IMG/VR virus record: IMGVR_UViG_3300008261_000001
Coordinates: 124,001-188,000 of that record
Reading direction: 5' to 3' (one strand)
Length of the DNA: 64,000 nt
From: a virus
Positions 40,683 to 48,011 of this stretch are shown in pieces. The first letter of the stretch is position 1. The number at the start of each line of letters is the position of its first letter. Under the pieces are notes generated by a model. The model did not search any database and had not been told where the DNA came from. It saw only the letters and a program-made list of their open reading frames with translations. A program made the position numbers and the translations under genes.

Positions 40683-40720
40683 CCCCCTACTAATAAGGGG
40701 GTGTGAGGTTTGGGATAATC
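40683..40720 (-). promoter_or_regulatory. bipartite promoter-like element, copy D
   Basis: Minus strand TATCCCAA (complement of 40710-40717), spacer ACCTCACACCCCCT (14 nt), TATTAGTAGGGGGAC, ~55 nt before the gene ending at 40116. Confidence 0.6.
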
Positions 40721-40733
40721 TTTTTCTCTATTT

Positions 40734-41117
40734 TTAGAAGTTCAGCTTCTGCCTCCAGACCCCATACGAGGTTGCCCCCGTGATGTCGTCAACGAAGCGG
40801 ATCTTGGTGAGGATGTACACCTCGCCTTTTGAGATACCCCTCTCAGGGTAGTCCTTACGGGCTCTGACCTCTTTCGAGGTACACTTAAAGTGGGTGTTGG
40901 TGTCTTGATCCCACACATAGTCGGAGAGGTATCTGTTCGGATCTCTCTCTACGATGCTCCCATAGGAGCGTGAGAAGTGGTACTCCGCATAAGTCCAGTA
41001 GTGGTTGTTTTCAACCTCAACCTCAACCGCTGTGGTCTTAGGAGTGGTGTTCACCGCCCAACCGATGATGGGCAGTACTTGGCTCTCAGCGGGAGTCTGA
41101 ATAGTGGTGTTCCACAT
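40734..41117 (-). CDS. hypothetical accessory protein (127 aa)
   Basis: Start ATG 41115-41117 after AAGGAAAC; a GTG 42 nt earlier would fall at the expected transcription start of promoter copy E. Begins MWNTTIQTPAESQVLPIIGW, then Val/Glu-rich strands and a Tyr/Arg-rich middle (YWTYAEYHFSRSYGSIVERD). No named family. Codons are C-rich, as in the other genes of this promoter set. Confidence 0.65.
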   Translation of the reverse strand: MWNTTIQTPAESQVLPIIGWAVNTTPKTTAVEVEVENNHYWTYAEYHFSRSYGSIVERDPNRYLSDYVWDQDTNTHFKCTSKEVRARKDYPERGISKGEVYILTKIRFVDDITGATSYGVWRQKLNF

Positions 41118-41159
41118 ATTGTGTGTTTCCTTATCGTTGGTGTAGTCTATCGCTTGCAC

Positions 41160-41195
41160 CTCTATAATGAGGTGCTTTGAGCTTTGGGATAAAGA
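41160..41195 (-). promoter_or_regulatory. bipartite promoter-like element, copy E
   Basis: Minus strand TATCCCAA (complement of 41184-41191), spacer AGCTCAAAGCACCT (14 nt), CATTATAGAGG. Drives the gene at 41117 leftward. Confidence 0.6.
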
Positions 41196-41196
41196 A

Positions 41197-41736
41197 ATGC
41201 CGATTTACACAGAGAAAAATGATGTGGGTCAGAGAGTCCCTTGTCCAAGAACGGAGACATACATCACTTGGGCTTGGGTCGGCAGAAATATGAAGGGTTG
41301 TGTGCGTGTAGATTTCTCTACTTTGGTGTGCGAGTTCTTAGCCGAGATCGGCTTCTCACCGCCCCACATAGCTGACTTTCAGAATTCTTATCGTGAACTC
41401 AGACGAGCGAGTTTTAGTTTCCCTTCCGATTATCCATTTACGCTACAGCTTACATGGGACATACGGGGTAGGGTCTTATCCACAAGGACTTATCCAATAG
41501 ACGAAGAAGACGAGTTTTATGAAGCTCTGAGTCCTTACTTACCGCAGGTGCGTTGTGCCTTATGGAAAAATAACAATAAGGGTGTGTGCCACTATGGAAC
41601 CTATACACACCACCTTCAAGATTGGGAGTACGACCCCAAGAGCGTTGGAGATCTGTTAGATTTCTTGTTGAGTTTTATACGGAGTGGTTACGGAATAACA
41701 CACACCCTTATCCCAAACCCTAAAGCTCTTTATTAA
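41197..41736 (+). CDS. member of a four-gene divergent paralogue family (180 aa)
   Basis: ATG 41197 is preferred; an earlier ATG at 41167 lies in promoter copy E of the opposite strand. Layout: MPIYTEK opening, DFSTLVCEFLAEIGFSPPHI in the middle, strands with many aromatic residues, and the ending LLDFLLSFIRSGYG. The IRS-x-Y/F ending and the GF-containing middle helix recur in the genes at 41794, 42335 and 42828. Function unknown. Confidence 0.65.
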   Translation: MPIYTEKNDVGQRVPCPRTETYITWAWVGRNMKGCVRVDFSTLVCEFLAEIGFSPPHIADFQNSYRELRRASFSFPSDYPFTLQLTWDIRGRVLSTRTYPIDEEDEFYEALSPYLPQVRCALWKNNNKGVCHYGTYTHHLQDWEYDPKSVGDLLDFLLSFIRSGYGITHTLIPNPKALY

Positions 41737-41742
41737 GAACCA
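41706..41742 (+). promoter_or_regulatory. bipartite promoter-like element, copy F
   Basis: TATCCCAA (41709-41716), spacer ACCCTAAAGCTCTT (14 nt), TATTAAGAACC. It overlaps the end of the previous gene and precedes the gene at 41794. Confidence 0.6.
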
Positions 41743-41793
41743 CACGCCAAACACAGACGGATTAAAAAATCTTGCTCGGCAAGGAGATAAATT

Positions 41794-42294
41794 ATGTGCT
41801 ACACCGAAATCGTAACTGGAAAGAGGTTTTTCACCTATGACAGTCTCCCCCTCACCGACTTGGGGGACATCACCCCATATTTGATGGGGGCTATGGAGGA
41901 GATGGGTTTCACCTATCTAATGGATAGGTTTTCAACCGACAAAACCTCTGGGGCGAGTGTTTTTGTCCTAGAGTTTAAGAGGGACGCTATGGTGGTGAAG
42001 GTGTGGTACTCGGTCGATGGGGTTAAAGACCTCACTTGGACAGATTGTGAGCCTGAGGATTGTGTACTCAACGAGTTTTCCAAAAGCACAAAACAACAAC
42101 ACATTAGGCAATCTGTTTACTTCGAAGACTCTATACGCCCTCTCGATTACACCTATTCCATAGACCTTAGAAGGTCTAGCTACCTAGAAGACTTCGAGGG
42201 GACTTTTACAGCAGATGAGGTAATGAACCCCATCATCGAAAATATCCGTAGAGCTTATTTCCAATCTATCCCAAACTCCCGAACCCCTTATTAG
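41794..42294 (+). CDS. member of the four-gene paralogue family (166 aa)
   Basis: AAGGAGATAAATT precedes ATG. Opens MCYTEIVTGKRFFTYDS, continues ITPYLMGAMEEMGFTYLMDR, has a VVKVWYSVDGVKDLTW strand pair and ends VMNPIIENIRRAYF. The T-E/H-I-V-x-GKR opening is shared with the gene at 42335. No named family. Promoter copy F is ~55 nt upstream. Confidence 0.7.
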   Translation: MCYTEIVTGKRFFTYDSLPLTDLGDITPYLMGAMEEMGFTYLMDRFSTDKTSGASVFVLEFKRDAMVVKVWYSVDGVKDLTWTDCEPEDCVLNEFSKSTKQQHIRQSVYFEDSIRPLDYTYSIDLRRSSYLEDFEGTFTADEVMNPIIENIRRAYFQSIPNSRTPY

Positions 42295-42300
42295 TGGGAG
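42264..42300 (+). promoter_or_regulatory. bipartite promoter-like element, copy G
   Basis: TATCCCAA (42267-42274), spacer ACTCCCGAACCCCT (14 nt), TATTAGTGGGAGC. It overlaps the 3' end of the previous gene. Confidence 0.6.
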
Positions 42301-42334
42301 CAGAATGCACTACCCAATAAACAGGAGTAACATC

Positions 42335-42838
42335 ATGCAGTTCACCCACATTGTAAATGGTAAGAGAGTCGCCACCCCCTCCCAGACGGGTCGTTTGACA
42401 GATCTAAATTTAACTTATTCCGTGGGGGAGTACATCCAGAGCAACTTCACATGGAATATGGTCGATAGCCTCAACGAAGCTAAAATAACCTATATTAATA
42501 GATTTGAGGTCGAGGGGGTGAAGATGTACTGCTATGAGAGAGAGGACTGCGGTCTCGAACTAAAGGTGTGGTGGGGTGTACCTACTAATAGCGACTTGAT
42601 AGACCTCAATGGGACAGACACTTACGGTGAGGACGAACACTTCACACCAACCGACACACCTTCTCACATGAGAGCTTGTGTAAAAGTAGAAGGTAAAGCC
42701 CACTATTACAGCTTGACCCTAGATCAGATGCCCCTTCCAAACTGGAAGACTAGATGGCCTTTGAAGGTTGCTGTGGAGTGGGAGACCATCTTGAACTTTA
42801 TTCTGAGCAGTATCCGAAGCTCCTTCCCTACCCCTTAG
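42335..42838 (+). CDS. member of the four-gene paralogue family (167 aa)
   Basis: ATG 42335 has AGGAG 8 nt upstream; an ATG 30 nt earlier does not. Opens MQFTHIVNGKRVATPSQTGR, has LELKVWWGVPTNSDLIDL (compare VVKVWYSVDGVKDLTW at 41794) and ends ILNFILSSIRSSF. The paralogues keep this architecture at very low identity. It overlaps the convergent gene at 42828 by 11 nt. Confidence 0.7.
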   Translation: MQFTHIVNGKRVATPSQTGRLTDLNLTYSVGEYIQSNFTWNMVDSLNEAKITYINRFEVEGVKMYCYEREDCGLELKVWWGVPTNSDLIDLNGTDTYGEDEHFTPTDTPSHMRACVKVEGKAHYYSLTLDQMPLPNWKTRWPLKVAVEWETILNFILSSIRSSFPTP

Positions 42839-43376
42839 GATGGGATTTAATGTAGTCTTCGTAGGAGCTACGGATAGATAAGAGGATATAGCTAACAATA
42901 TGTCCTAGTGATGTGGCGTAGCTCCAAGCCCTCCCCGCTGTCGGTACGCTGAAACCAAATGGATAAGTCTCGGAGGGGTAGCCAACACACACCCTAAGGT
43001 GATGTGGGTGCTGATGGCCCACTTGGTTTAGTTTCTTATCCTCTGGAAACACATCTACACTATCGAGAGATGTCACCTTTCCATTTTCATCTGGCGTAGC
43101 CCACCATGCCGAGAACTTGATTTGAGGTGTGCAATCTAAACGCTCGAAGTCTATCCTTTCGATTTTTAATCCAGCTCTAGGTGCGTTGTACAAGTCGTGT
43201 TTTTCGACCAGCACAAAACCTGCTTCTTTCATAACCTCTTCAAGTACGCTACTGAAATGAAGCGGGTTAGCGAACTTAGAACTAGTCGTATGGACTTCGT
43301 CTAGGTTTGTCATGGTATTTTTGGAAAACTCCGTTGGAGTTCTCTTTGACTGTTTGATTTCTGTCCATCTATCCAT
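42828..43376 (-). CDS. member of the four-gene paralogue family, opposite strand (182 aa)
   Basis: AAGGGGG precedes ATG 43374-43376. Opens MDRWTEIKQSKRTPTEF, has VLEEVMKEAGFVLVEKHDLY (compare GAMEEMGFTYLMDRF), KFSAWWATPDENGKVTSLD and the ending IVSYILLSIRSSYEDY. Clearly the same layout as 41794 and 42335. Probably co-transcribed with the 56-residue gene upstream from promoter copy I. Confidence 0.7.
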   Translation of the reverse strand: MDRWTEIKQSKRTPTEFSKNTMTNLDEVHTTSSKFANPLHFSSVLEEVMKEAGFVLVEKHDLYNAPRAGLKIERIDFERLDCTPQIKFSAWWATPDENGKVTSLDSVDVFPEDKKLNQVGHQHPHHLRVCVGYPSETYPFGFSVPTAGRAWSYATSLGHIVSYILLSIRSSYEDYIKSHPKG

Positions 43377-43384
43377 ATGGTTAT

Positions 43385-43438
43385 CCCCCTTCTTGAGTGC
43401 CTACAGCAAAACCCTATAGGGTTTTATAGGGAAGGGGG
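43385..43438. other. hairpin between two leftward accessory genes
   Basis: CCCCCTTC (43385-43392) pairs with GAAGGGGG (43431-43438), and the palindrome AAAACCCTATAGGGTTTT lies inside. It could be a partial terminator or a regulator of the gene at 43376; the CCCCC arm borders that gene's ribosome-binding site. Confidence 0.5.
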
Positions 43439-43461
43439 TTGTGGATCTCGTCGTGTGGGTA

Positions 43462-43632
43462 TTAAAGACCCTTTCTGAGCGGCCACTTCCCTGCTCGGAC
43501 ATCCATTTCACGGAGTAGATGAAACAGAGCCTCTTGCTCCTGCTGAGTCATTTTGGAGATGCCTTGCTCCAAAAGAGTCCTGTTGTGGCGATACTTGTGT
43601 GTGATGGGGAGGATGTACCGAAGCCAACTCAT
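43462..43632 (-). CDS. small hypothetical protein (56 aa)
   Basis: AGGAGCAAGAAGT precedes ATG 43630-43632. Begins MSWLRYILPITHKYRHNRTL and is helical, with Gln/Glu-rich middle (SKMTQQEQEALFHLLREM) and basic ends. Promoter copy I is ~50 nt upstream. No recognised family. Confidence 0.6.
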   Translation of the reverse strand: MSWLRYILPITHKYRHNRTLLEQGISKMTQQEQEALFHLLREMDVRAGKWPLRKGL

Positions 43633-43663
43633 ACTTCTTGCTCCTAGCGATTGGTGGGTTGTG

Positions 43664-43706
43664 CCCCTCCCCTAATGAGAGTGGACTCCGCTTTGGGATA
43701 AAAAAT
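43664..43706 (-). promoter_or_regulatory. bipartite promoter-like element, copy I
   Basis: Minus strand TTTTTTATCCCAA, 15-nt spacer (one longer than the others), CATTAGGGGAGG. Head-to-head with copy H, 21 nt between the TATCCC boxes. Confidence 0.55.
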
Positions 43707-43715
43707 CTTTTTACT

Positions 43716-43758
43716 CGTTTTTATCCCAACCCTTAGTGACCCTTATTAGGAGGGCAGA
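43716..43758 (+). promoter_or_regulatory. bipartite promoter-like element, copy H
   Basis: TTTTTATCCCAA (TATCCCAA at 43722-43729), spacer CCCTTAGTGACCCT (14 nt), TATTAGGAGGGC. Drives the gene at 43801. Confidence 0.6.
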
Positions 43759-43800
43759 GAGAGAAACACACCCTAGAGCCTACAGAAAGGGCTTAGAGAC

Positions 43801-44397
43801 ATGGATACCATCATCAACATCAACACCCTCAACGGCAACATCACCTTCACCACCACAAAGAAGGGTATGGCGGATCTCAAGAAGGACGGTGGTGCGGTTC
43901 GTGGTCGCCACAAGGTGGCTGTGACGCTCCGCTCTAACCTTGACCACAAGGATCTGGCTGGGCTTGACCTTATCCGCCTTAAGAACGCTGACCTCAACGC
44001 TCTTCGCCTCAAGGCGGAGGAGAAGCTCGGCACTATTACCGATGACGATTGGGAGGACGCTCTCCGTGGAACCCTCCCTCGTAAGAAGGGCTTGATTATC
44101 AGCCTTCACGAGTCGAGCCTCGGTGATAATGAGGACAACAAGCATCTTGAGGCTTATGAGCCTCACCCTTGTGGGGTCTCAGGGGTGGTTATCCATAAGA
44201 CCACGGGCGAAATCCATATCCGTGGGATTATCGTGAAGGAGGAGATCCTTGAGGCAGACCCTCTTGGTGACGCTCGTAAGGTGGACAGTGGGCTTCATGT
44301 GAGGATTAAGAACTTTATTAGCAAGGACTTGGATCTCCACTCCTCAAAGTGGAGGCAGTATGCCCTGCCAGCTTCTGTAGAGGTGGTAGTGGGCTGA
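43801..44397 (+). CDS. hypothetical accessory protein, paralogue of the gene at 40116 (198 aa)
   Basis: AAAGGGC lies ~10 nt before ATG. The N-terminal half (MDTIININTLNGNITFTTTK) is strand-rich, then a helix (LNALRLKAEEKLG). The second half shares its strand-helix layout and GVxIxxKT-x3-IHIRG-type core with the 40116 product. C-rich, optimised-looking codons. No known family. Confidence 0.75.
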   Translation: MDTIININTLNGNITFTTTKKGMADLKKDGGAVRGRHKVAVTLRSNLDHKDLAGLDLIRLKNADLNALRLKAEEKLGTITDDDWEDALRGTLPRKKGLIISLHESSLGDNEDNKHLEAYEPHPCGVSGVVIHKTTGEIHIRGIIVKEEILEADPLGDARKVDSGLHVRIKNFISKDLDLHSSKWRQYALPASVEVVVG

Positions 44398-44437
44398 CCC
44401 CAAAGGGTAGGGTAGGTTTGTGGGAGTTAATATCTTT

Positions 44438-44475
44438 TTTATGATTGGATAACCCTAAATAAAGGAGTTATCCAA
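44438..44475 (+). promoter_or_regulatory. TTTATG box and leader hairpin
   Basis: TTTATG (44438-44443). TTGGATAAC (44445-44453) pairs perfectly with GTTATCCAA (44467-44475). AGGAG is in the loop and stem edge; ATG 44476 is the next base. Confidence 0.65.
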
Positions 44476-44778
44476 ATGAGCGAACAGCAACAGAGCATAA
44501 TAGAGTGGGTGTTTAAAGGGCTATCTGCGGTGGTTTTACCTGTAGCTCTTTATGTACTCAATATGTCCACAACCATAGCTTTACAAGAGCAACAAATAAA
44601 GGCTCTTCAAGAGCAGGTGATGGAACATAAATCGGAGTTGAAAAAGGTTCAAGAGGGGATGGTTGCTGTTCAGTTATTGGGGCAAGAGTTGAAGCAGATA
44701 AAGGACGATCTTCAACGCAATAATCAAATGATGAAAGAAGTCTATGACCACATATTGAGATCGGGTAGCCCAAAATGA
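44476..44778 (+). CDS. small membrane-anchored coiled-coil protein (100 aa)
   Basis: One hydrophobic segment at about 14-33 (GLSAVVLPVALYVLNMSTTI) is followed by a long heptad-like coiled coil (LQEQQIKALQEQVMEHKSEL onward). This shape fits spanin-like or holin-associated proteins, but also tail chaperone-type products. The stop overlaps the next start (ATGA). Confidence 0.65.
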   Translation: MSEQQQSIIEWVFKGLSAVVLPVALYVLNMSTTIALQEQQIKALQEQVMEHKSELKKVQEGMVAVQLLGQELKQIKDDLQRNNQMMKEVYDHILRSGSPK

Positions 44779-45146
44779 AATCTTTGATTGTAGCTTGTTT
44801 ACTGACGGTGGGGGGAGCGGTTGCTCTAGCACTAAGTACACACGGTGTAGAACTAGAAAAGGGTGTTGGGGGGGTAGAAGTGTCCGAAAGGCTTAAAGAG
44901 CACTCGCCACCCAAAGTGAATATGGATAAGTCCTTTTTGCGTGGTATTAGGAAAGAGCGGGAGGAGTGGAACACTCGGACTCGCTGTTTAAGAGAACTAC
45001 TCATAGGAGACACAAAAGATGAGCGAGACAAATCAAGCACCTCAGCAAGTGGGACAGCTAACGGAGGAAGAGCTACAGGCGATTGCACAGCTAAGAAATC
45101 AAGCGACTCAGCTTCTAGGACTTCTAGGGCAGTTGGAAATCCGTAA
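44775..45146 (+). CDS. small exported or membrane-anchored protein (123 aa)
   Basis: ATGA overlap with the previous gene. N-terminal hydrophobic segment MKSLIVACLLTVGGAVALAL resembles a signal peptide or anchor, with a Cys at position 8. The middle is charged. The last ~42 residues are Ser/Thr/Gly/Lys low complexity because the DNA also encodes the start of the gene at 45019 in another frame. With the upstream gene it could be an inner/outer spanin-like pair; that is speculative. Confidence 0.55.
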   Translation: MKSLIVACLLTVGGAVALALSTHGVELEKGVGGVEVSERLKEHSPPKVNMDKSFLRGIRKEREEWNTRTRCLRELLIGDTKDERDKSSTSASGTANGGRATGDCTAKKSSDSASRTSRAVGNP

Positions 45147-45300
45147 GTCACGCCTTGTGGGACAGCTAGAGCGTAATGAGACACAAGCCCAACAGATTTT
45201 ATCCGAAGCTCGTAAGAAAGCTGGTGTGACTGACGATATGCCGTGGCAGATTCAAGAGGATGGGAAGATCTTAGCTATTCTGCCCAAGAGTGAGAGTTAA
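45019..45300 (+). CDS. small coiled-coil protein (93 aa)
   Basis: GGAGACACAAAAG precedes ATG 45019. A long helix (EEELQAIAQLRNQATQLLGL to about residue 70) is followed by VTDDMPWQIQEDGKILAILP. The first 128 nt overlap the 3' end of the previous gene out of frame. Probably a tail- or neck-associated small protein; no family named. Confidence 0.65.
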   Translation: MSETNQAPQQVGQLTEEELQAIAQLRNQATQLLGLLGQLEIRKSRLVGQLERNETQAQQILSEARKKAGVTDDMPWQIQEDGKILAILPKSES

Positions 45301-45308
45301 ATAATCCA

Positions 45309-45356
45309 TTTATGAGACAACCCTTTAGTACACAGCTAAAGGGGGTTGTATGTCTC
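45309..45356 (+). promoter_or_regulatory. TTTATG box and leader hairpin that includes the start codon
   Basis: TTTATG (45309-45314). GAGACAACCCTTTAG pairs with CTAAAGGGGGTTGT plus TCTC; the ATG at 45350-45352 is bulged inside the 3' arm. Both ribosome-binding site and start codon can be sequestered. Confidence 0.65.
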
Positions 45357-46744
45357 ACGGATGGTATGACTCAAGGTCGGCTTATCCATTACCGCCAACG
45401 AATACCTCAGCGACTTCACCCTTTTTGAAGGGTGAAATGGATGTGAGGTGGGACAACCCTGCTCTCTTACATGGGAACGAGGGTTGGATACTTCGTGGGG
45501 TCAATATCTATCGGTCAGGCGACTCAGATAGAGGACCATATCGAAGGGTCAATATGACACCTGTCGGTGGGACTTTTTATCGTGACCGCGTGGACTCGTG
45601 GCTTGTCTATGAAGAACCCATACTTGCAGAGAGTTGGATAAGTAAGGGGGATCAGCCCGAGGATCCTTATCGTTTTAGGACTGAGTATCCAATAGCGAGA
45701 ATAGGTAGCCCCTCTGAGGCATCGTTTTCGGGTAGGGATGTGATAGTGACGATAGATGGGGAAGAAGTCCCTGTACTGAGAACGATGGGGCAGGTAAGAG
45801 AAGTTATCCTATTGTACACAGGGGTTTCCCTTGCCAAGCCTTTAGAGATGAGGGCGGTTAGTTATCCTCCACCGATAACTGAGGACTCGGTGGTGAAGAT
45901 CACCTATGTGGCTTATGACCCTTCATTTAGGTTGAGGGTAGGGACGGATAAGAGAGATTTCTATCGTGTGGCGAGTGTTGCGGAGGATCCAAAGACGGGA
46001 GAGTTGCATGAGACTCCTTTGGAGTATTGTCAGCCTTTTTCGGATAGAGAAGTAGAGCGTGTGGATTACATATGGCGAGAGGGCATGAGGAGGAACAATT
46101 GGATACTCGATCAAGGTGGTGAGCGGGTGAAGTTATTTACCAAGCGTGTGGTGGGTATCCCTTGTATTTGTGGAGCGTTTAATCGAGAGACGCTGATATT
46201 TGCAAAGCAACCTGACTCGTTGTGTTCAATCTGTTTTGGTACGGGCATACGAGGAGGTTATGACGGACCATACGACATAATCATAGGACCAGATGAGGGG
46301 GATAAGAGGGTAAGCCAAGATGTGAGGGGTAGGCGTAAGGAACATTCGTATGAGGTGTGGATAGGTCCTAGTCCGATAGTCTCTCAGAGGGACTTCATTG
46401 TGAAGATGAATAACGACCGCTATTCAATAGGCGGTGTTCGTTATCCATCTAACAGGGGGAATGTGCTTCAACAGCACTTCAACATCGCTTATTTAGACTC
46501 GCAGGACATACGCTATAAGGTTCCGATAGATGGGGTTCCTGTTTCATGGCCGAAGACAACCTTTGGATACTTGCCGTATAGAGACACCTATACGGCTCGT
46601 GGGGACTCTAACTTTCCAATCACACCTGATACGAGTTATCCGATGGACTCGGACAGACCCGACATACCATCAGCGTTGGAACAGAGGGGTCGTACAGCGA
46701 CATGGGAGAACCATCACGCTAATGGTGGTAAGAAGGGTTATTAA
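45350..46744 (+). CDS. virion structural protein, neck/tail region (464 aa)
   Basis: Strand-rich protein opening MSHGWYDSRSAYPLPPTNTS. A four-Cys motif, CICGAFNRE ... CSICFGTGIRGG, near residues 274-303 resembles the CxxCxGxG knuckles of zinc-binding domains. Later TFGYLPYRDTYTARGDSNFP. Such proteins with Cys4 knuckles occur near tail genes of large myoviruses; exact role unknown. Not obviously enzymatic. Confidence 0.6.
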   Translation: MSHGWYDSRSAYPLPPTNTSATSPFLKGEMDVRWDNPALLHGNEGWILRGVNIYRSGDSDRGPYRRVNMTPVGGTFYRDRVDSWLVYEEPILAESWISKGDQPEDPYRFRTEYPIARIGSPSEASFSGRDVIVTIDGEEVPVLRTMGQVREVILLYTGVSLAKPLEMRAVSYPPPITEDSVVKITYVAYDPSFRLRVGTDKRDFYRVASVAEDPKTGELHETPLEYCQPFSDREVERVDYIWREGMRRNNWILDQGGERVKLFTKRVVGIPCICGAFNRETLIFAKQPDSLCSICFGTGIRGGYDGPYDIIIGPDEGDKRVSQDVRGRRKEHSYEVWIGPSPIVSQRDFIVKMNNDRYSIGGVRYPSNRGNVLQQHFNIAYLDSQDIRYKVPIDGVPVSWPKTTFGYLPYRDTYTARGDSNFPITPDTSYPMDSDRPDIPSALEQRGRTATWENHHANGGKKGY

Positions 46745-46747
46745 AAT

Positions 46748-47272
46748 ATGGACGAGCGAGATCCTAGAAAGAAGTTCAACCTTAAAAAGTACAAGGTGGG
46801 TCGGACGACTTTTAAGTCTCCTGTACTAAGGAACACTAAGATTACGAAGCGTATGTTAGAAATCTTAGGTGAAGAGATGGTGAGGGGTGTCCGAGAGGAG
46901 GCATCTAGGGCATCAGGTTTGGGTACGGGTATTCCAAGCACGACTGAGTTTTTGGAAAGTTTTGGTTATGAGATAGTGAGTGGGGACTCAATAAGGATAA
47001 CTTCGGATTGGAAATGGGTCTCTGCGTACTTAAAGGCGAGGGCTCCTTTTAAGATGACTTGGCTTACTCAGCAGAAGGGAGCACCTAAGGTGATACCTTT
47101 AAGGGATAAGAACGGTGACATAGTGTTTAGGACAACGCCTCTGAGGTTGGCTGATGCGTGGGTTCACCCTGCCATTTACAAGTATAACTTCATAGATAAG
47201 GGTATTAAGCGTGGATTGACAAGGGCTACCACAAGGATACTTTTCGAACTCGGTTCGGATGTATTTAGGTGA
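46748..47272 (+). CDS. possible head-tail joining or tail completion protein (174 aa)
   Basis: Basic N-terminus, helix (TKRMLEILGEEMVRGVREEA), then strands (YEIVSGDSIRITSDWKWVSA, VFRTTPLRLADAWVHP) and a final helix (FIDKGIKRGLTRATTRILF). The helix-strand-helix order resembles HK97 gp10-like completion proteins, without a firm motif match. Three bases after the previous stop, so co-translated in the tail cluster. Confidence 0.45.
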   Translation: MDERDPRKKFNLKKYKVGRTTFKSPVLRNTKITKRMLEILGEEMVRGVREEASRASGLGTGIPSTTEFLESFGYEIVSGDSIRITSDWKWVSAYLKARAPFKMTWLTQQKGAPKVIPLRDKNGDIVFRTTPLRLADAWVHPAIYKYNFIDKGIKRGLTRATTRILFELGSDVFR

Positions 47273-47324
47273 TTTGGTTTCGAGAATCCCATAAGGGGTT
47301 TGTACCTATCGAAAGGATGAACTC

Positions 47325-47612
47325 ATGAGTTGGCACTACGAGATGATTTTAGTTAAGAAAGCGGTTGAAGACTACGAGGAGGACGAGGGTCGTCTTGTGG
47401 AGATTTACCTAGAGGACGATGGATCTGTGTTGGGTTTTGCTTTTGCACACCTTGTGACGATTGGGGACTTGGAGCTTGCACATCAAGATGTGTTGAAACA
47501 AGGTGGGAAGCTCAACACATGGTTTTACGACAGAGGTAAGTTTTCATGGGAGAATGGAAAGTTGGTGTATGAGCCGAACGAGGATGGGATAGTGGTAATC
47601 AAGAGAACTTGA
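47325..47612 (+). CDS. hypothetical protein (95 aa)
   Basis: GAAAGGATGAACTC precedes ATG. Acidic, strand-rich (GRLVEIYLEDDGSVLGFAFA), ending GKLVYEPNEDGIVVIKRT. No family recognised. It may be a small virion or chaperone protein. Confidence 0.55.
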   Translation: MSWHYEMILVKKAVEDYEEDEGRLVEIYLEDDGSVLGFAFAHLVTIGDLELAHQDVLKQGGKLNTWFYDRGKFSWENGKLVYEPNEDGIVVIKRT

Positions 47613-47711
47613 TAATCATCAATGCCCTTTAAACAATCACCTTGACTTATTTTAGACTGCTCCCTAGCGTATGGGTTATCCGTTAACTCAGAGGTGCTAA
47701 GGATGTAGCAG

Positions 47712-47960
47712 ATGAGAGATGAAGTAAAGATAGGTGAGATTGTGGATATTGTTTTACGCCCCGCCTCCCAAGAGCATGGGGCAACAATCGAAGAACACGA
47801 CGAGTGGCTTGACGGTGGCGAGGATTGGAAAGATTTCTCATTAGTTCACCAAGAGGTGAACTCAGTGAACATAATCGACTTGAAGGGTAAGGCGTTCAAG
47901 TTTACGGGTACTTATTTACTGAGCCTTGTGGGGGATAGCGTTTACCTTCGGGCTAAATAG
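47712..47960 (+). CDS. hypothetical protein (82 aa)
   Basis: AAGGATG precedes ATG 47712. Acidic (EEHDEWLDGGEDWKDFSLVH), ending FTGTYLLSLVGDSVYLRAK. It lacks the usual leader hairpin. No family recognised. Confidence 0.5.
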   Translation: MRDEVKIGEIVDIVLRPASQEHGATIEEHDEWLDGGEDWKDFSLVHQEVNSVNIIDLKGKAFKFTGTYLLSLVGDSVYLRAK

Positions 47961-47964
47961 TTCA

Positions 47965-48000
47965 TTTATACCCATGAAGGGGTCAGGCACCCATTCATGG
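47965..48000 (+). promoter_or_regulatory. TTTATA box and leader hairpin
   Basis: TTTATA (47965-47970); CCATGAA (47972-47978) pairs with TTCATGG (47994-48000), and GGGGT/ACCC can pair inside. GGAGTAAATGGAT then ATG 48012 matches the leaders of the other tagged genes. Confidence 0.6.
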
Positions 48001-48011
48001 AGTAAATGGAT

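Noticed and set aside
44558-45184. A leftward 208-residue Ser/Pro/Leu-rich open frame
   Set aside because: Antisense to three small rightward genes with linked starts and stops; composition is typical of a shadow frame.
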